Positions 49,670 to 62,014 of a stretch of 64,000 nt of DNA are shown in pieces. The DNA is from Apis mellifera (lineage: Eukaryota; Arthropoda; Insecta; Hymenoptera; Apidae): assembly GCF_003254395.2 (NCBI RefSeq), contig NC_037649.1, positions 8,581,931 to 8,645,930 of the forward strand, written 5' to 3'. Made by a program: the position numbers and the translations under genes. Within the stretch, counting starts at the first letter, position 1, and every line of letters starts with the position of its first letter. Below the pieces are notes generated by a model, which saw only the letters and a list, made by a program, of their open reading frames with translations, had not been told where the DNA came from and searched no databases.

Positions 49670-52600
49670 TTATAATATCTGGCGTTTAAATAATGCTTCA
49701 CTTTCTGGATTATCATCTCTATGTTTTTCAAGATTTCCTGATAAAGTCGGATCTGGTCGTCGTCTTTTAAAAAATCCTAGTTTTCGAAGAACTAAAGTAA
49801 GTAAAATAAATAATAATAAACCTGCTACAACAGCTACTATGATTATCCATATTGGTACTGGTTCGACATCTTGGTGATCAAGAATATCTGGATATACAAT
49901 TGTCTCAGCCTATATATTAAAATATAAGTTAAAATAAAAAGCGTATGTATACATATATATGATAAGTTATATCATAGTTAAAAATACTAATGAATATAAT
50001 AAAAATAAAACAATATAATATATAACAATAATATATTAAAATAATACTTACAATTGCATAATCATCTTTTAAATTTTCTTGTTGTATTATGACATTTGGA
50101 GGAATAATTATTCTTGCATTAGAACCAATTTTTACTTTATCTACTTTTGGATAATCTTCTACAAGAGTAGAATTCCATAGTCTATTGTAAATAAAAATAT
50201 TAAAATTACTAAAATAATATAATAATAAAATATAAATTTATATATAATAAAATATATATTTTTATCAAATATTACCTTGCTTTAACAGTTATAATTGCTT
50301 CTTGTTTTCTTTGCAAATTGTATATAAAGCATGTAATATCAAAACATTTTGCAGTTCCTGCTTTACAATTCTATATTTATAAAAAATTATTAATTTTAAT
50401 TTTAATATATGTTCGTAATAATTTATTTTAAATTTTAAAAAACATAAAAATAATTACCATGGAAACTACTTGATGTCTATGACCATCTTTATCAATAATA
50501 GTTCGTGTATTGACAACTTTTTCCGTATCTCGTCTATTTCTTATACGAATTGTATGATTATGTGGTAATGTAAGTGAAGTAGATATTGCAGATTGAAATA
50601 CATCTATATCATCATAACTAATACTATCTTGTAATTTTAAAGGATTCACTATATGTCCTGGTGGTAATATACATTCACCATCACCTGAAGCTACAAAGTA
50701 AATATAATGTATATCTAATGTAAACTAAAATAAAAATATTATATAAATAATATTGATATAAATAAAGTTTTACCTTGAACAATTGGTATTTCTTCTAAAT
50801 ATAAAAGCCATTTACCATGGGCTTTATCATTTGCAACTTCATAAGGCCATGAAATGCGAACTTCTAAACTACTTACTCTCCATGGACCTTCATTAAATAC
50901 TTCGTATACATGTGATACTTTAGGTCCTACTTCATTTAAATGTTTAATAGCAGATTCACCTATAATTGGTCCACCATATACAGCCCACTGAATTTTTGCA
51001 CTTCTATAATTTTAATAATTTGTTTACAGTTAATAAATTATTAAATTATTAATATTATAATATTGTTTTATAGAACTTTTTTATTTATTTATTTTATGAA
51101 TTTAAAAAAAATATTATATATACCCTTTAATTGATAATTCTGCTTGTTTTAATATTGTTGCTTGTAATTTTATAGGTTCTTTTTCTTTTATTTCTTTTGA
51201 AGTGGAATTCGCAAATATTAGAAATTCTAATTGTGATTTATTATCTTCTAATTCTTTGGGATCAAATCTTACTTGTATATTTACTAGTTTGTCTTTTTTA
51301 AAAGGGTTTCCAATGGAGCAACTTACTGTACTTGAATTATATAAATTACAAATTACAGAATCATTACTTTTGCTAGCAATATAATTTAAACTTTGTGAAT
51401 GAAGAATGAATAATTGAGCTTCGTATGCAGATTCCCCAATGTTGGATACATTTACATCCACTACAACTTCTTCTTTTTCTCCCAAAAGAAGTTCATAGAA
51501 ATTTGGTTTTACAGAAGAAGCTAATTAAAAATATATTTAAATTTAAAATAAAAATAAAATTACTATAATAAAAATAAATTTAAAAATATATTTAATATTC
51601 AATAATTTTTTTAATTTAATATTTTAATAAATTTAATATTTGTAACTTTATATTCTTTTTATTTACTTAAAATCATACCTGATAAATTTAATCGAGCTTT
51701 TACTTGTAAATCACTTTCGCAAATATCATTATTACCACAATCTTTTTGAAAAGTTGCTTCAAATACACGAGCAGCTTCCTGTTGATTTAATATAGGATAA
51801 TTTTTTATATCAGGTAAAGGTTCTCCTTCAGATGGCATAACTGGTTCTTCTTGAATTAATGAATAATTTAAGCGAAATTTAATAGGTGATTGAATATCAC
51901 GTGTATTTTCCTTAAAAAAAAAATTTTTTTTAATTAAAATTTTTTAATTTATTATTTTTTAATTTATTGTTTAATTATTTATATAAAATATTACTTTTAA
52001 ATAAATAATTTCTTTTTGACAATGTTCAAACTTTCTATCTAAATTGACAGTACGATTTACATAATGTAGACGAGAATATCCAGCTCCAAACCAAACTCTA
52101 GAAAATTTTTTAATTCCAGTATAAGTTTCTGCTTCAATATAATAATTTAATTTTAAATTTTGCATATCTTCTTCTTTTACTAAAGATTCTGTTTTGCAAC
52201 AAGCTTCAAATGAAAAACTACAAAAATATAATTAAAAGTATAATATTTTATAAGTATAATTTTTTATAAGTATAATATTGATGAAAATTTCATTTATATT
52301 AAAAATTTATTAAATTATATTTACCATGTATGATTTGAATGAGGATCTGCTGAACATCCAAATTTATTAGGATCTATGGGTTCTATTTTTTCTTGAAATG
52401 TACCATCTTTTTTTAAATATCGGATATAAGTAGTAATATCAATTATTTTTTTCGAACGAAGAAGTGCTACAGCATCATTTTCATAGGCTCCTACTAATAA
52501 ATCAGAATATCCATTTTGATCCATATCAATTCCACCACTTAATGAATAACCAAATGTTTGTAATGGTTCTGGCATATCTTCTGCATGAATAACCTAAATT

Positions 52601-55600
52601 TAAATTTAATAATTATTTAATTATATTTTATATATAATTATTTAATATATATTTAATATAAAAAATAATTATATAAATATAATAAATTTATTTTTTTATT
52701 TTATATCATATATCATATTTTTTATATTATATATTTTATACAATTTTATATAATGTAACAATACCTGTGATGGTATTGTGATTATTCCATTTTTTGAACC
52801 AAGATATATATAAACTGTTCCTTTTTTTTCATATGGTGCTCCAATAGCAATATCATCATATCCATCCTTATTTAAATCTCCCAAATTTGTTAAAGCAAAT
52901 CCAAATCTATAATTTATTATTGCATATTTACAAATTTTAATTTATAAATGGAAAATAATTATAATTTATTTATAAAATTTAAAAAAAATTTTTTAAATTT
53001 AAATTTAAAGAAAGACAACCTTGATTCTTCACGTCCAACAAGTTTAATGGGTTTACTTTTTTCATATTCTTTATAAGATTTTTGTAATGTAGTATATACA
53101 TATACTGCACCTCCCTCTGCTTTATTAAAATAAAATGGGGCAGCTATAATAAGATCGCTAATTCTAAATGTAAAGAAAAGATAATTAATAATTTAAAATA
53201 AATATGTTTATTATATTTTTCAAAATTATAAAATTATTATACTTGTCTCCATTAACATCTGCAGAAGTAATTTCGTATCCAAAACTTGAAGCAAATTGTT
53301 CACCATCCAATATAAAAGCAACATCCATATCTGGCTTATTATCGCGTCGTGTAAGTAAAATAACTTGACCTGTACCGTTTGAACGTGGAGCTCCAGCAGC
53401 ATAAGCTAATCCAGTACCAAAGAAATTACCCACAGTAACAGACATTCCTGTGAATTAATTAATGCATTTCTTTATATATTTTAACGAAATTATTAAATAT
53501 CTTATTATCAAATTATTATTATTGTAATTTTATATTTACATTTAAATGTATATTTTCATATAAAAAATATTTACCTAAATAACTATATTTACTAACGGGG
53601 GAAGAATCTTGCATTGGAGCATTATAAACTGTATTATCTCTATTTAAAAAATCATCTGAAATTGTAAAAAGATATAAAGTTCCTCTCCAAGTGTGTGGAC
53701 CAGGAGTGCCAATAACAACACGATCCTCTGAAGTAAGTACACCACTAGTTCCTGCTTGACAATATCCAAATTGTTCATGTGCTCTATAGTATCATCAAAA
53801 TAAATTTTTATTCATTTTATTATATATAGTAATAATAAAAATATTTATATTAAATGAATTACTTGTTTGTAGGTTTTCCAGAACAAGGTTTTTTTAAATC
53901 TTGATATTTTAGATCTTGTGTCAATATATAACATTGTCCTTGACCCCATTGAGAATCTGCTGTTCTTACAATATGTCTATGAGCACAAACCTAGAAATTT
54001 ATTATAGTGAATAAAATTTTATATAATATAATATTATAAGATATGATAAAATTCATACCATTACTTTACCACCAATGCCTTGACTACGTACTGTTACTCC
54101 TAACCACTGATTATTTTTAATTTCATCATTACCTGGTGGTATTAAGTCATCAGATTCAACATCTAAAATTTAGAAAATATTTTATTAAACAATTTATATA
54201 ATGGTTACCATTATATATTTATATAATGGTAAAAAATTACACGATTATGTATTATTACGATTATTATTTAATCAAATGTATTCATCATATAACATAAATA
54301 TTTTTTTATAAAAAAATGTTAAATATTAATTTATTATATTTGTCTTTAATTAATAATTTTTTAATTATTTATTATATTTTTAATTATTTAAAATATAATA
54401 AAAATATATATAAAATAATATAATAAAATATAAAAAAATATAATTATATGATAATTTTAAGAATAAAAGAAATACTCCAGATAAATATTTACATGTATTA
54501 TAAAATTAATATATTTAATTTTTTGAAAAAATAAAAAAATAAAAATAAAAGCTAAATAACATAAAACATTATTTATAAAATTTCATGCTATAGTAAATGA
54601 AGGATAGATCAGAAAGATTATTAAAAAGCAAGAACAAATATATTCATATATAAATGAGAAAATTTTATTTTTTTGTTATATATAAATTATATATAATGTT
54701 TATGTTTTAATATGCAAATGTATAAAAATATTCTATAGTTAGTGAGAATATGATTACAAATTTGAAAAAATAATTGTTAATAATGCATTATATAAAAAAA
54801 TATTTTTTTATAATATGTAATATATATAGATATTAAGATCTATATATACATATATAGATTCTTTTAATACATACATGTACAAAAATGCAAGAAAATAATT
54901 TTTATATTATAATTCAAAATGCCATGCTAATATAAAAATGAGCATATCAATATAAATATACACAAAATCACATGATCAAATAATTCATAAAAAAAATTAA
55001 AAGATTGCTCATTCAAATAAGACCATTCAATGACTTACTTGTGTCATACAGATTTCCTTCTGCTGCTCGTTAACCAACACATAATTTAACAAAAAAATAA
55101 TCTTATTATACATATAACATAAAATAAAGCAGAATAACATAATGATAATAACATCAAAGATAACATGCACAATTACTACATTAAAATCACATGTAAACAT
55201 AATATGACACATATTATAACATAAAAATTGAATATATGTATATACATATATATTTAATTTCATTAACAATAATTTTTTAAAATAAATTCCTTTTATTAAT
55301 TGTATGCTAATCAATTATATATTAAATATATTATTATATATATTAAATTTTGAATTATATTAAAAAAAACATTAATATACATTTATTATTTATATTAATA
55401 TATATTAATATAAAGTTAGTAAATATAATATAAAAAATAATATAAATATTTTAATATAACATAGAATTATATTTATAATTAATAAAATTATAATTATAAT
55501 TAAAAATATTTATATCAAAATTTTTGTTAAAAATAAAAATTTTTGTTACAACATACTTAATCGTCCATCTGTAATCACTTGAATGCAATCTGTTTTATAT

Positions 55601-55777
55601 GTTGTTATAGGACATTGCCATAATGCACCAGATTTATTAGTTTTTGGTTGTCTATTTTCATCTAAAGGAGCTCCAATTAACATCCTGTAACATATAATTT
55701 TTCAGATTTTTAATATAATTTTTTAATAATATAATAAAATATATTATAATATATATCAAAATAATCCTCATATAAGA

Positions 55778-55808
<31 letters not shown>

Positions 55809-56236
55809 CTAATATAATATAATAATATATATTAAATGTTTTTTAAAATGTATTTTTGTATTTATATAGCTTATTATATTATTATACCATACACTGACAA
55901 TAAATAAATGAAAATTAAAATAAATAACAATTGTATCATAAATATATTATAAATGAAATATTAATATTATAATACTATTCATATATAATATAAATATGTA
56001 TTGTTATTTTTTAATTATTAGTTTTAATTATAATAAAAAGAAATTATAAATATTAATATGTACCAGCTTTTCGGTTTTTCTATACCATCGTGAGAAATTT
56101 CTTGATGCTCGGCTACGGAATAACCGAAATAAGAACCATTTAATCCTTTTTTAATAACAGGTATTCTTGGTTCTAAATTAAAGCTATATATTAAGCATAC
56201 GTCTAAAACGATTAAAATCAATTGATAACATCTCAT
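49670..56236 (-). CDS. mew: Integrin alpha, laminin-binding (PS1/alpha6-7) type
   Basis: Seventeen constant exons: 56064-56236, 55557-55684, 54059-54162, 53863-53990, 53575-53783, 53243-53447, 53020-53163, 52765-52906, 52325-52593, 51995-52217, 51679-51910, 51124-51520, 50774-51003, 50458-50690, 50276-50370, 50052-50181, 49670-49909; about 1093 residues, plus an optional microexon at 55039-55065. It has a signal peptide, then FNLEPRIPVIKKGLNGSYFG opening the seven-bladed propeller with FG-GAP calcium loops (DLNKDGYDD, DMDQNGYSD), thigh and calf domains, a furin-type site RNRR before DTEKVV, a transmembrane helix after EPVPIW, and the GFFKRRR tail motif. EIKNNQWLGVTVRSQG matches alpha6/alpha7 and not the RGD-type PS2. 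It pairs with a beta subunit as a laminin receptor. Confidence 0.93.
55039..55065 (-). other. Integrin alpha microexon (21, 24 or 27 nt)
   Basis: In the large second intron, on the minus strand, GAGCAGCAG offers three consecutive AG acceptors, and GTAAGT follows 21, 24 or 27 nt later. All versions keep phase 1 and would insert about EGNLYDT (with A/T before it) between the RL of exon 2 and NVESDDL of exon 3, in the first propeller blades. The donor is a perfect consensus, and the segment is far less A/T-rich than the intron around it. Confidence 0.65.
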
Positions 56237-57503
56237 GTTTAATTAATTTTAAGTACTTTTGTATATATAACTTGATAAATATAAAAAGTTACAAATGATT
56301 TTTTAAAATTTGTATAAATTCTTATTATTAAAAATTATTTTTATATACTTTTCCTGATTTTACTATTAGAATAATAATCTACACTTTATAAACACACATG
56401 GAATCCACCCACATAATCTATATACTTTATGTTTTTCTATGGCGACTAAAATATATAGTAATTTTATAAAGATAGTATGAATTTTTTAACGAATTTTATA
56501 TCGTATATATGTTCATGATAAAAGTCATTATGAAACAAGAATAATAGATATATTTATAATATAAAAATTTTCATATATCTAAATATAAAATCAGAATAAT
56601 ATAATAATGTAAAGTGATAATATAGTATATATAGGATATATAAAGTATAGAAAATATAATTTACTATAGTTAATACATAATATATAATATATATATTATA
56701 CATATATATACAATATAGTTTATATTAATATGTGCAAATAAAATGTTATCTATAATTGAAAATTTGTTCTTTTGTGAAATATATTATCATTTGTATAAAT
56801 ATTTTATCTAAATCTTTTTAAATTTTGAAATGTCTTTTATTTTCTTTTTTTATATATTATTTAAAAAATAAGATTTAATTATACTTCAATATATATATTG
56901 TTAATTTACTTATATTAATTTAAATGAATTTTTAAACATGCATATATATTTTTATGTAATTTAATTTTATTTTATATTATTATATTTTATAATATTAATA
57001 TAAATATATAATTAAAATTAGATAGCATATATAAAATAAAATATTTCTCTAAATAATTTTATTTTTATAATTTATCTTAAATAATTCAAAAAAATAATTA
57101 AAAATTTTTTCGATTAATATATTTATAAAATTATTAATAAAATTAATAATTGAAAAAAAATATATTTATATATTTTATGTATCAAATATATTTGTCAATA
57201 AAATATTTGTAACTATCTGATACCGAATATTATAATTATATTACAAATCGATTATTAAATGTATGAAAGTGATCAAATAATATTTATAATACGAATAGAA
57301 TTTTAATATATAATAAAAATGTATTATTTTAAATACAAGAAATTTGTTATAACTTTTAATATTGTGAGAAATATGGGTAAAATATAAAGTTTTTACTTTT
57401 TTTTAATTTTTAACCTACAATTATATTTTAATATTATATACAATTATATTTCAGTATTAAAAAAATAATATATTTTTAAAATAAAATTAATTTCTAAAAT
57501 TAC
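56237..57503. other. Divergent spacer integrin alpha / ATPAF2
   Basis: 1.3 kb of A/T-rich sequence between divergent genes. A short less A/T-rich patch near 56395-56455 (ATGGAATCCACCCACATAAT, ATGGCGACT) is the likeliest integrin promoter or 5' UTR. I specifically looked here for further LamG exons of the eyes-shut-like gene on the minus strand and found none. Confidence 0.5.
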
Positions 57504-58601
57504 ATGAATCATTTTTTAGCTACTCTTAAAAGATTTTATCGAAAAACAAATATATTATCAAGCAGTGGAAAATATGAAATTACACTTGATCAAAGAAAAC
57601 TTAAAACACCACAAGGAAAAATATTTCAAGTGGATAGTAAACCTTTAGCTTTAGCTGTAGCAACTGAATGGGATATGCAAAAACAAATTATTGATAAAAG
57701 CAATATGCATTTGGTAAACTTATCTTTTTAAATTAAATATAAATAAAATGTAATTTAATAAACATAATTTAATATATTTCTACATTCAATTTGAAAGACA
57801 GCACTTTGTAATACTGTGATAGATAATCCTCACAACCATACAAAAGAAGATATGGTAAATTATATTGTAAGTTCTTTAGAGATGGATACATTATTATTTC
57901 ATTCAAATGTAAGTATATTATAGTATATTTTATTTATACAACCTAAGACTATTATTTATTAAATAAATAATAAATATATTGTTAGGAAAATGATGAATTA
58001 CATAAATTACAAACTGAAAATTGGGATCCACTAGTACAATGGTTTTGTGATAATTATAGAGTAAATATGATAAAAACTCAAAGTATAGTAGCCCCTACTA
58101 TATCTTCAGAAACTAAAATAATATTGACAAGACATTTAATGTCTTATAATTACAATGCAGTTTATGGTAAATAATTTAATTATATATTAATTTAATAATA
58201 TATAGAAATATATTATGAATATTGTTATGAATATTGTTTTATTCATAGGTTTTATGTATGGAGTAGATGCAATCAAATCTGTAATTCTTACACTAGCTGC
58301 AGCAGAAAGAATTATTAGTATAAAAGAAGCTGTAAAACAATCACGTTTGGAGGAAAATTATCAAGTATGTGTATCAATTTTTATGTTCAAGGATTTATAA
58401 TATAATATAATATAATATCTTATAATTTGTTTTTTTTTTTATTATTTTATTTTTTAATTGTAGATTTCTCATTGGGGATCTGTAGAATGGTTTCATGATC
58501 ATAATAAGTATGATTTACAAGCTCGTTTAGCTGCAGCTATTTTATTTGTGCATTTGAATTCTTATTCTGTATCGTATCAACCAAAACAAAATAAAAATTA
58601 A
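57504..58601 (+). CDS. ATPAF2: F1-ATPase assembly factor 2 (Atp12)
   Basis: Five exons: 57504-57713, 57798-57908, 57986-58166, 58249-58364, 58464-58601, giving about 251 residues. ATPAF2/Atp12 is a mitochondrial matrix chaperone that binds the F1 alpha subunit before assembly. It has a basic presequence (MNHFLATLKRFYRK), the KYEITLDQRKLKTP and ALAVATEWDMQ blocks, MHLTALCNTVIDNP, the NWDPLVQW motif, SRLEENYQ and the C-terminal WGSVEWFHDHNKYDLQAR helix. The length is close to insect orthologues. All phases agree. The tail SVSYQPKQNKN is lysine/asparagine-rich. Its stop is only 75 bp from the stop of the convergent EGF/LamG gene. Confidence 0.95.
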
Positions 58602-58645
58602 TTGAATGAATTCAATATAAAATTTAATTTCATATAATGTATTGA

Positions 58646-58651
58646 AATAAA
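58646..58651 (+). terminator. Poly(A) signal of ATPAF2
   Basis: AATAAA 45 nt after the ATPAF2 stop. Cleavage 10-30 nt further on would place the transcript end at or inside the last exon of the gene on the other strand. Confidence 0.6.
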
Positions 58652-58672
58652 ATTAAACAATAAAATAGTATT

Positions 58673-58678
58673 TTTATT
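58673..58678 (-). terminator. Poly(A) signal overlapping the stop of the EGF/LamG gene
   Basis: On the minus strand the stop region reads AAATAATAAAAA, so AATAAA starts inside the terminal TAA. If used, the 3' UTR would be about 20 nt and would end opposite the ATPAF2 poly(A) signal. Confidence 0.45.
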
Positions 58679-61600
58679 ATTTTGAATTATGGCAAGAAAA
58701 TGGATTAACAGAAGATAATATTTCTATTGGTATGGAACAGTCAGATCCCATCCAGTCTTTTGTACAGATACAACTGAAATAATTAATTAATTAATATTTT
58801 ATATTAATTATTAAAAATTGTATAAATTTTTAAAATTATTAAAATTGTATTTGTAATTGTAAAATAAGTCACCTATATGTTGCTCCATGATTTAAACATA
58901 CTGCACCATTTTTACATAAATGATGAATGCATTCATTTCTGTGGCATTCTCCAACACCACGACCTGTTGCAGGGCTTGAATTGGTTATTGAATAAATAGT
59001 GGTTTTTGTACGTAATTCAATGTCAAATATACAGCCAGAAAATCCAGTATGAAGTGGCAAGTCATGAGGTAAAGATTCAAAGTTTTTTGATTTGTGTCCA
59101 CCTAATTTAATAAAAAATTTTATTTAAATTTAATTTTAAATTTTATTTTAATATATTAGAACTATAAATTGTTACAATAATGATTTGATAAGTATTATAA
59201 ATAATATTTTATTTATAATATTTTAAATTGTTCTTCAAATAAATATAATAAATATAGTAAAAATAATAAATTTTTTTAAATAACATTAAATTATAAAAAA
59301 ACAAACCAATATAAAGTATTGGTGATACATCGAGTCGAGTCATAGATCCAGCCACTCGTCCAGTTACATTGCCTATGCCATCTACTGCAAGCCATGCATC
59401 TCGACCTCTTCTTCCAATTCGAATTGTATATGCTATATTTTTATTCATTGATGCGGTTGTTGTAGTAATCAAAGGAACATTTGTAAATATTCTTCGTACA
59501 CCTAATATTTTTAGAAAATATTTTCACAACATTTCATTTTAAAATATTTAAAATATTAAATTATTACCTGCTCCTAAATCCCATGTTAACATAATATAAC
59601 CACGAACGTATGTTATGGAAAGATGATCTGATAAATCTTGATGAGATCCACTTTGTCCTAAATAAGCTATTAAAGATATTTGCTCATAAGTACGCGGTAT
59701 AAGTTTTAATTTCAATTCCATTGTATCTTTTATAGAATTTGAAATTCCATAAGCAACATATGATGAGAATCCAGGTACAAGTACCGAAAATGATGGTCGC
59801 ATTATAATAGTATCTAAAAGTTTAAGATAAAAAAATAATTATTTTCTTTGTGAAATAAAATATATAATGTATATTTAATATATATCACCTTTTTCACATA
59901 AAAGCCCATGAGTTCCAAGTGGACAAACGCAAATAAAACCTGTACCTGGTGAATTGATACAAGTTGCACCCAAAGCGCAAGGATTTTCATCACATGTTGA
60001 ACGTTCACAAAAAGGACCGGTGTATCTATTTAATTAAATAATATTTTATTTTATTGTTTTGATGTGATTTTATTAATGTCGAATTTTTGAAGACGAAAAG
60101 TTGAGTTATAAAAATATTTTATTTTACCCGGCTATACATCTACAATGCACAGTATTATTTATTTCTTCACATGCACCAAAATTTTGACATGGATTTGACA
60201 AGCATAAAAATGATATGCAATCTTCAATTTGAAATGTTTCAATTGAATCGTGAATAAAATGACGTGATATATCATTCACCTATGTTAATAAAATAAAATA
60301 TAATTTTAAATTTTTTGGATTTTTCCAAAATTTATATTGTTGTACACATGTATATTAAAAAAAAAACAACCTTTAATGAATTCATGCAACCTGTAAATCC
60401 CATAGAGACATGGGCAAAATAATGGGAAAATACCAATGGTATACCACCTAAATGTAAATTGGCATGTCGTGGAAGATTTCCACGTAATGGTAAAATTTGT
60501 TCTCCACTAACTGCTGTTGTTCCATTTACTAATAAACGAGCTGAACATTTATTGGTTTCATTTTTCATGAAATATTGAAATCTAAATATATATATATATA
60601 TATAAAATAAGAGAATATAATAAATAAATAAATAATATATTATCATTTTTATATTATTTTACCTTGTATCTATATCTGCTTCGTATCCGTTATTAATAAG
60701 CGAGTCTATTTCACCAAGTAACATAGTTTCAACTCCACAGGAGAATTGAAACTTTAAAGAACCATATTCTAAATATACCAAAGCATATTTTTCATCATCG
60801 AAATAAACATGTAATATAATACCATCTTTAAAATGCGTTCTAAGTCTTACAAAAATTTTTAACGTTGCGTTATTGTCGTTTGAAATTTCTACATCTACAT
60901 ATTGTCTTGCATAAGATTTTCCATTAAATGCTGCGTGCATTATATTTGGATCAGTTTTACAATTTTTATGATACGAACAATTACACTAAAAATAATTTGA
61001 AAAATATTAATATTTTTTATTATCATATTAATAAAAAAATTTATAATACTTGCATTATTATCGTTGCGTATAGGTGATACTGTGGAATTTGGACACAATA
61101 TTCCATAACATTTAGGAATAATAGAACTTTCTGAAACTGTTACTGATTCATCTTTTGTTAAAAATTGTTCATCTTCTTTATTGGTAGTATTCATTTGATA
61201 GATTTCAAATGTTGGCTTTATAGAACTATTAATGGTTGCAAGTGAAGAAATATTAGTAAAAGTAGAACTACTAAATGTAGAACTTTCTGTACTTGAAGAT
61301 TTTGATAGTTCTGTAGATGACCATTTATCTATTAATGAATAAGATGTAGTTTTTGGCACTTCTATTACTGACATATTTGAATCCGAGCTTTTATTTTTCC
61401 AAAATTCCGTAAAATTTAAAAAAGATGTACTAGTGGAAAATGAAGTACTATTAATTTTAGTTTCTGTCATTATAGGTTCTTCCGTCGTCTCTTTAACAGC
61501 TTTAGTTACAACTGTATAATATCTAATTGATAATAAAATATAATGGAACTTTTATCTTTCTTCGTTGTATTTAGATAATTATTAATAAAATATACATCAC

Positions 61601-61943
61601 TGTTACCTTGTACTTGAAGTATATTCCATCGTACTTCCTTCTTCAGAAGATGATGTATCATTGATAGATTTAAGCGTTCTACCATCATTCTCTTGATAAA
61701 TAATTTCAGTTGTATTTGTTTCATTATAAATTAATTTGTGTGTCGAATATTCTGTCTCAATTTTTAACGTTGAACTCATCGAATGAATTTCATTTGAAAC
61801 ATTAGAAAATGTTCGAGGTTCTAACGAGACTGTTTCAGTTTGAGATATCTCTTTACTTGTAACAGGATACATAGTCGAAATATCGGTAATAAACGGAGTA
61901 CTTTCTACATTGCTTTTACTAATGTTATTACTAGTATCGGTAC

Positions 61944-61975
<32 letters not shown>

Positions 61976-61976
61976 G

Positions 61977-62014
<38 letters not shown>

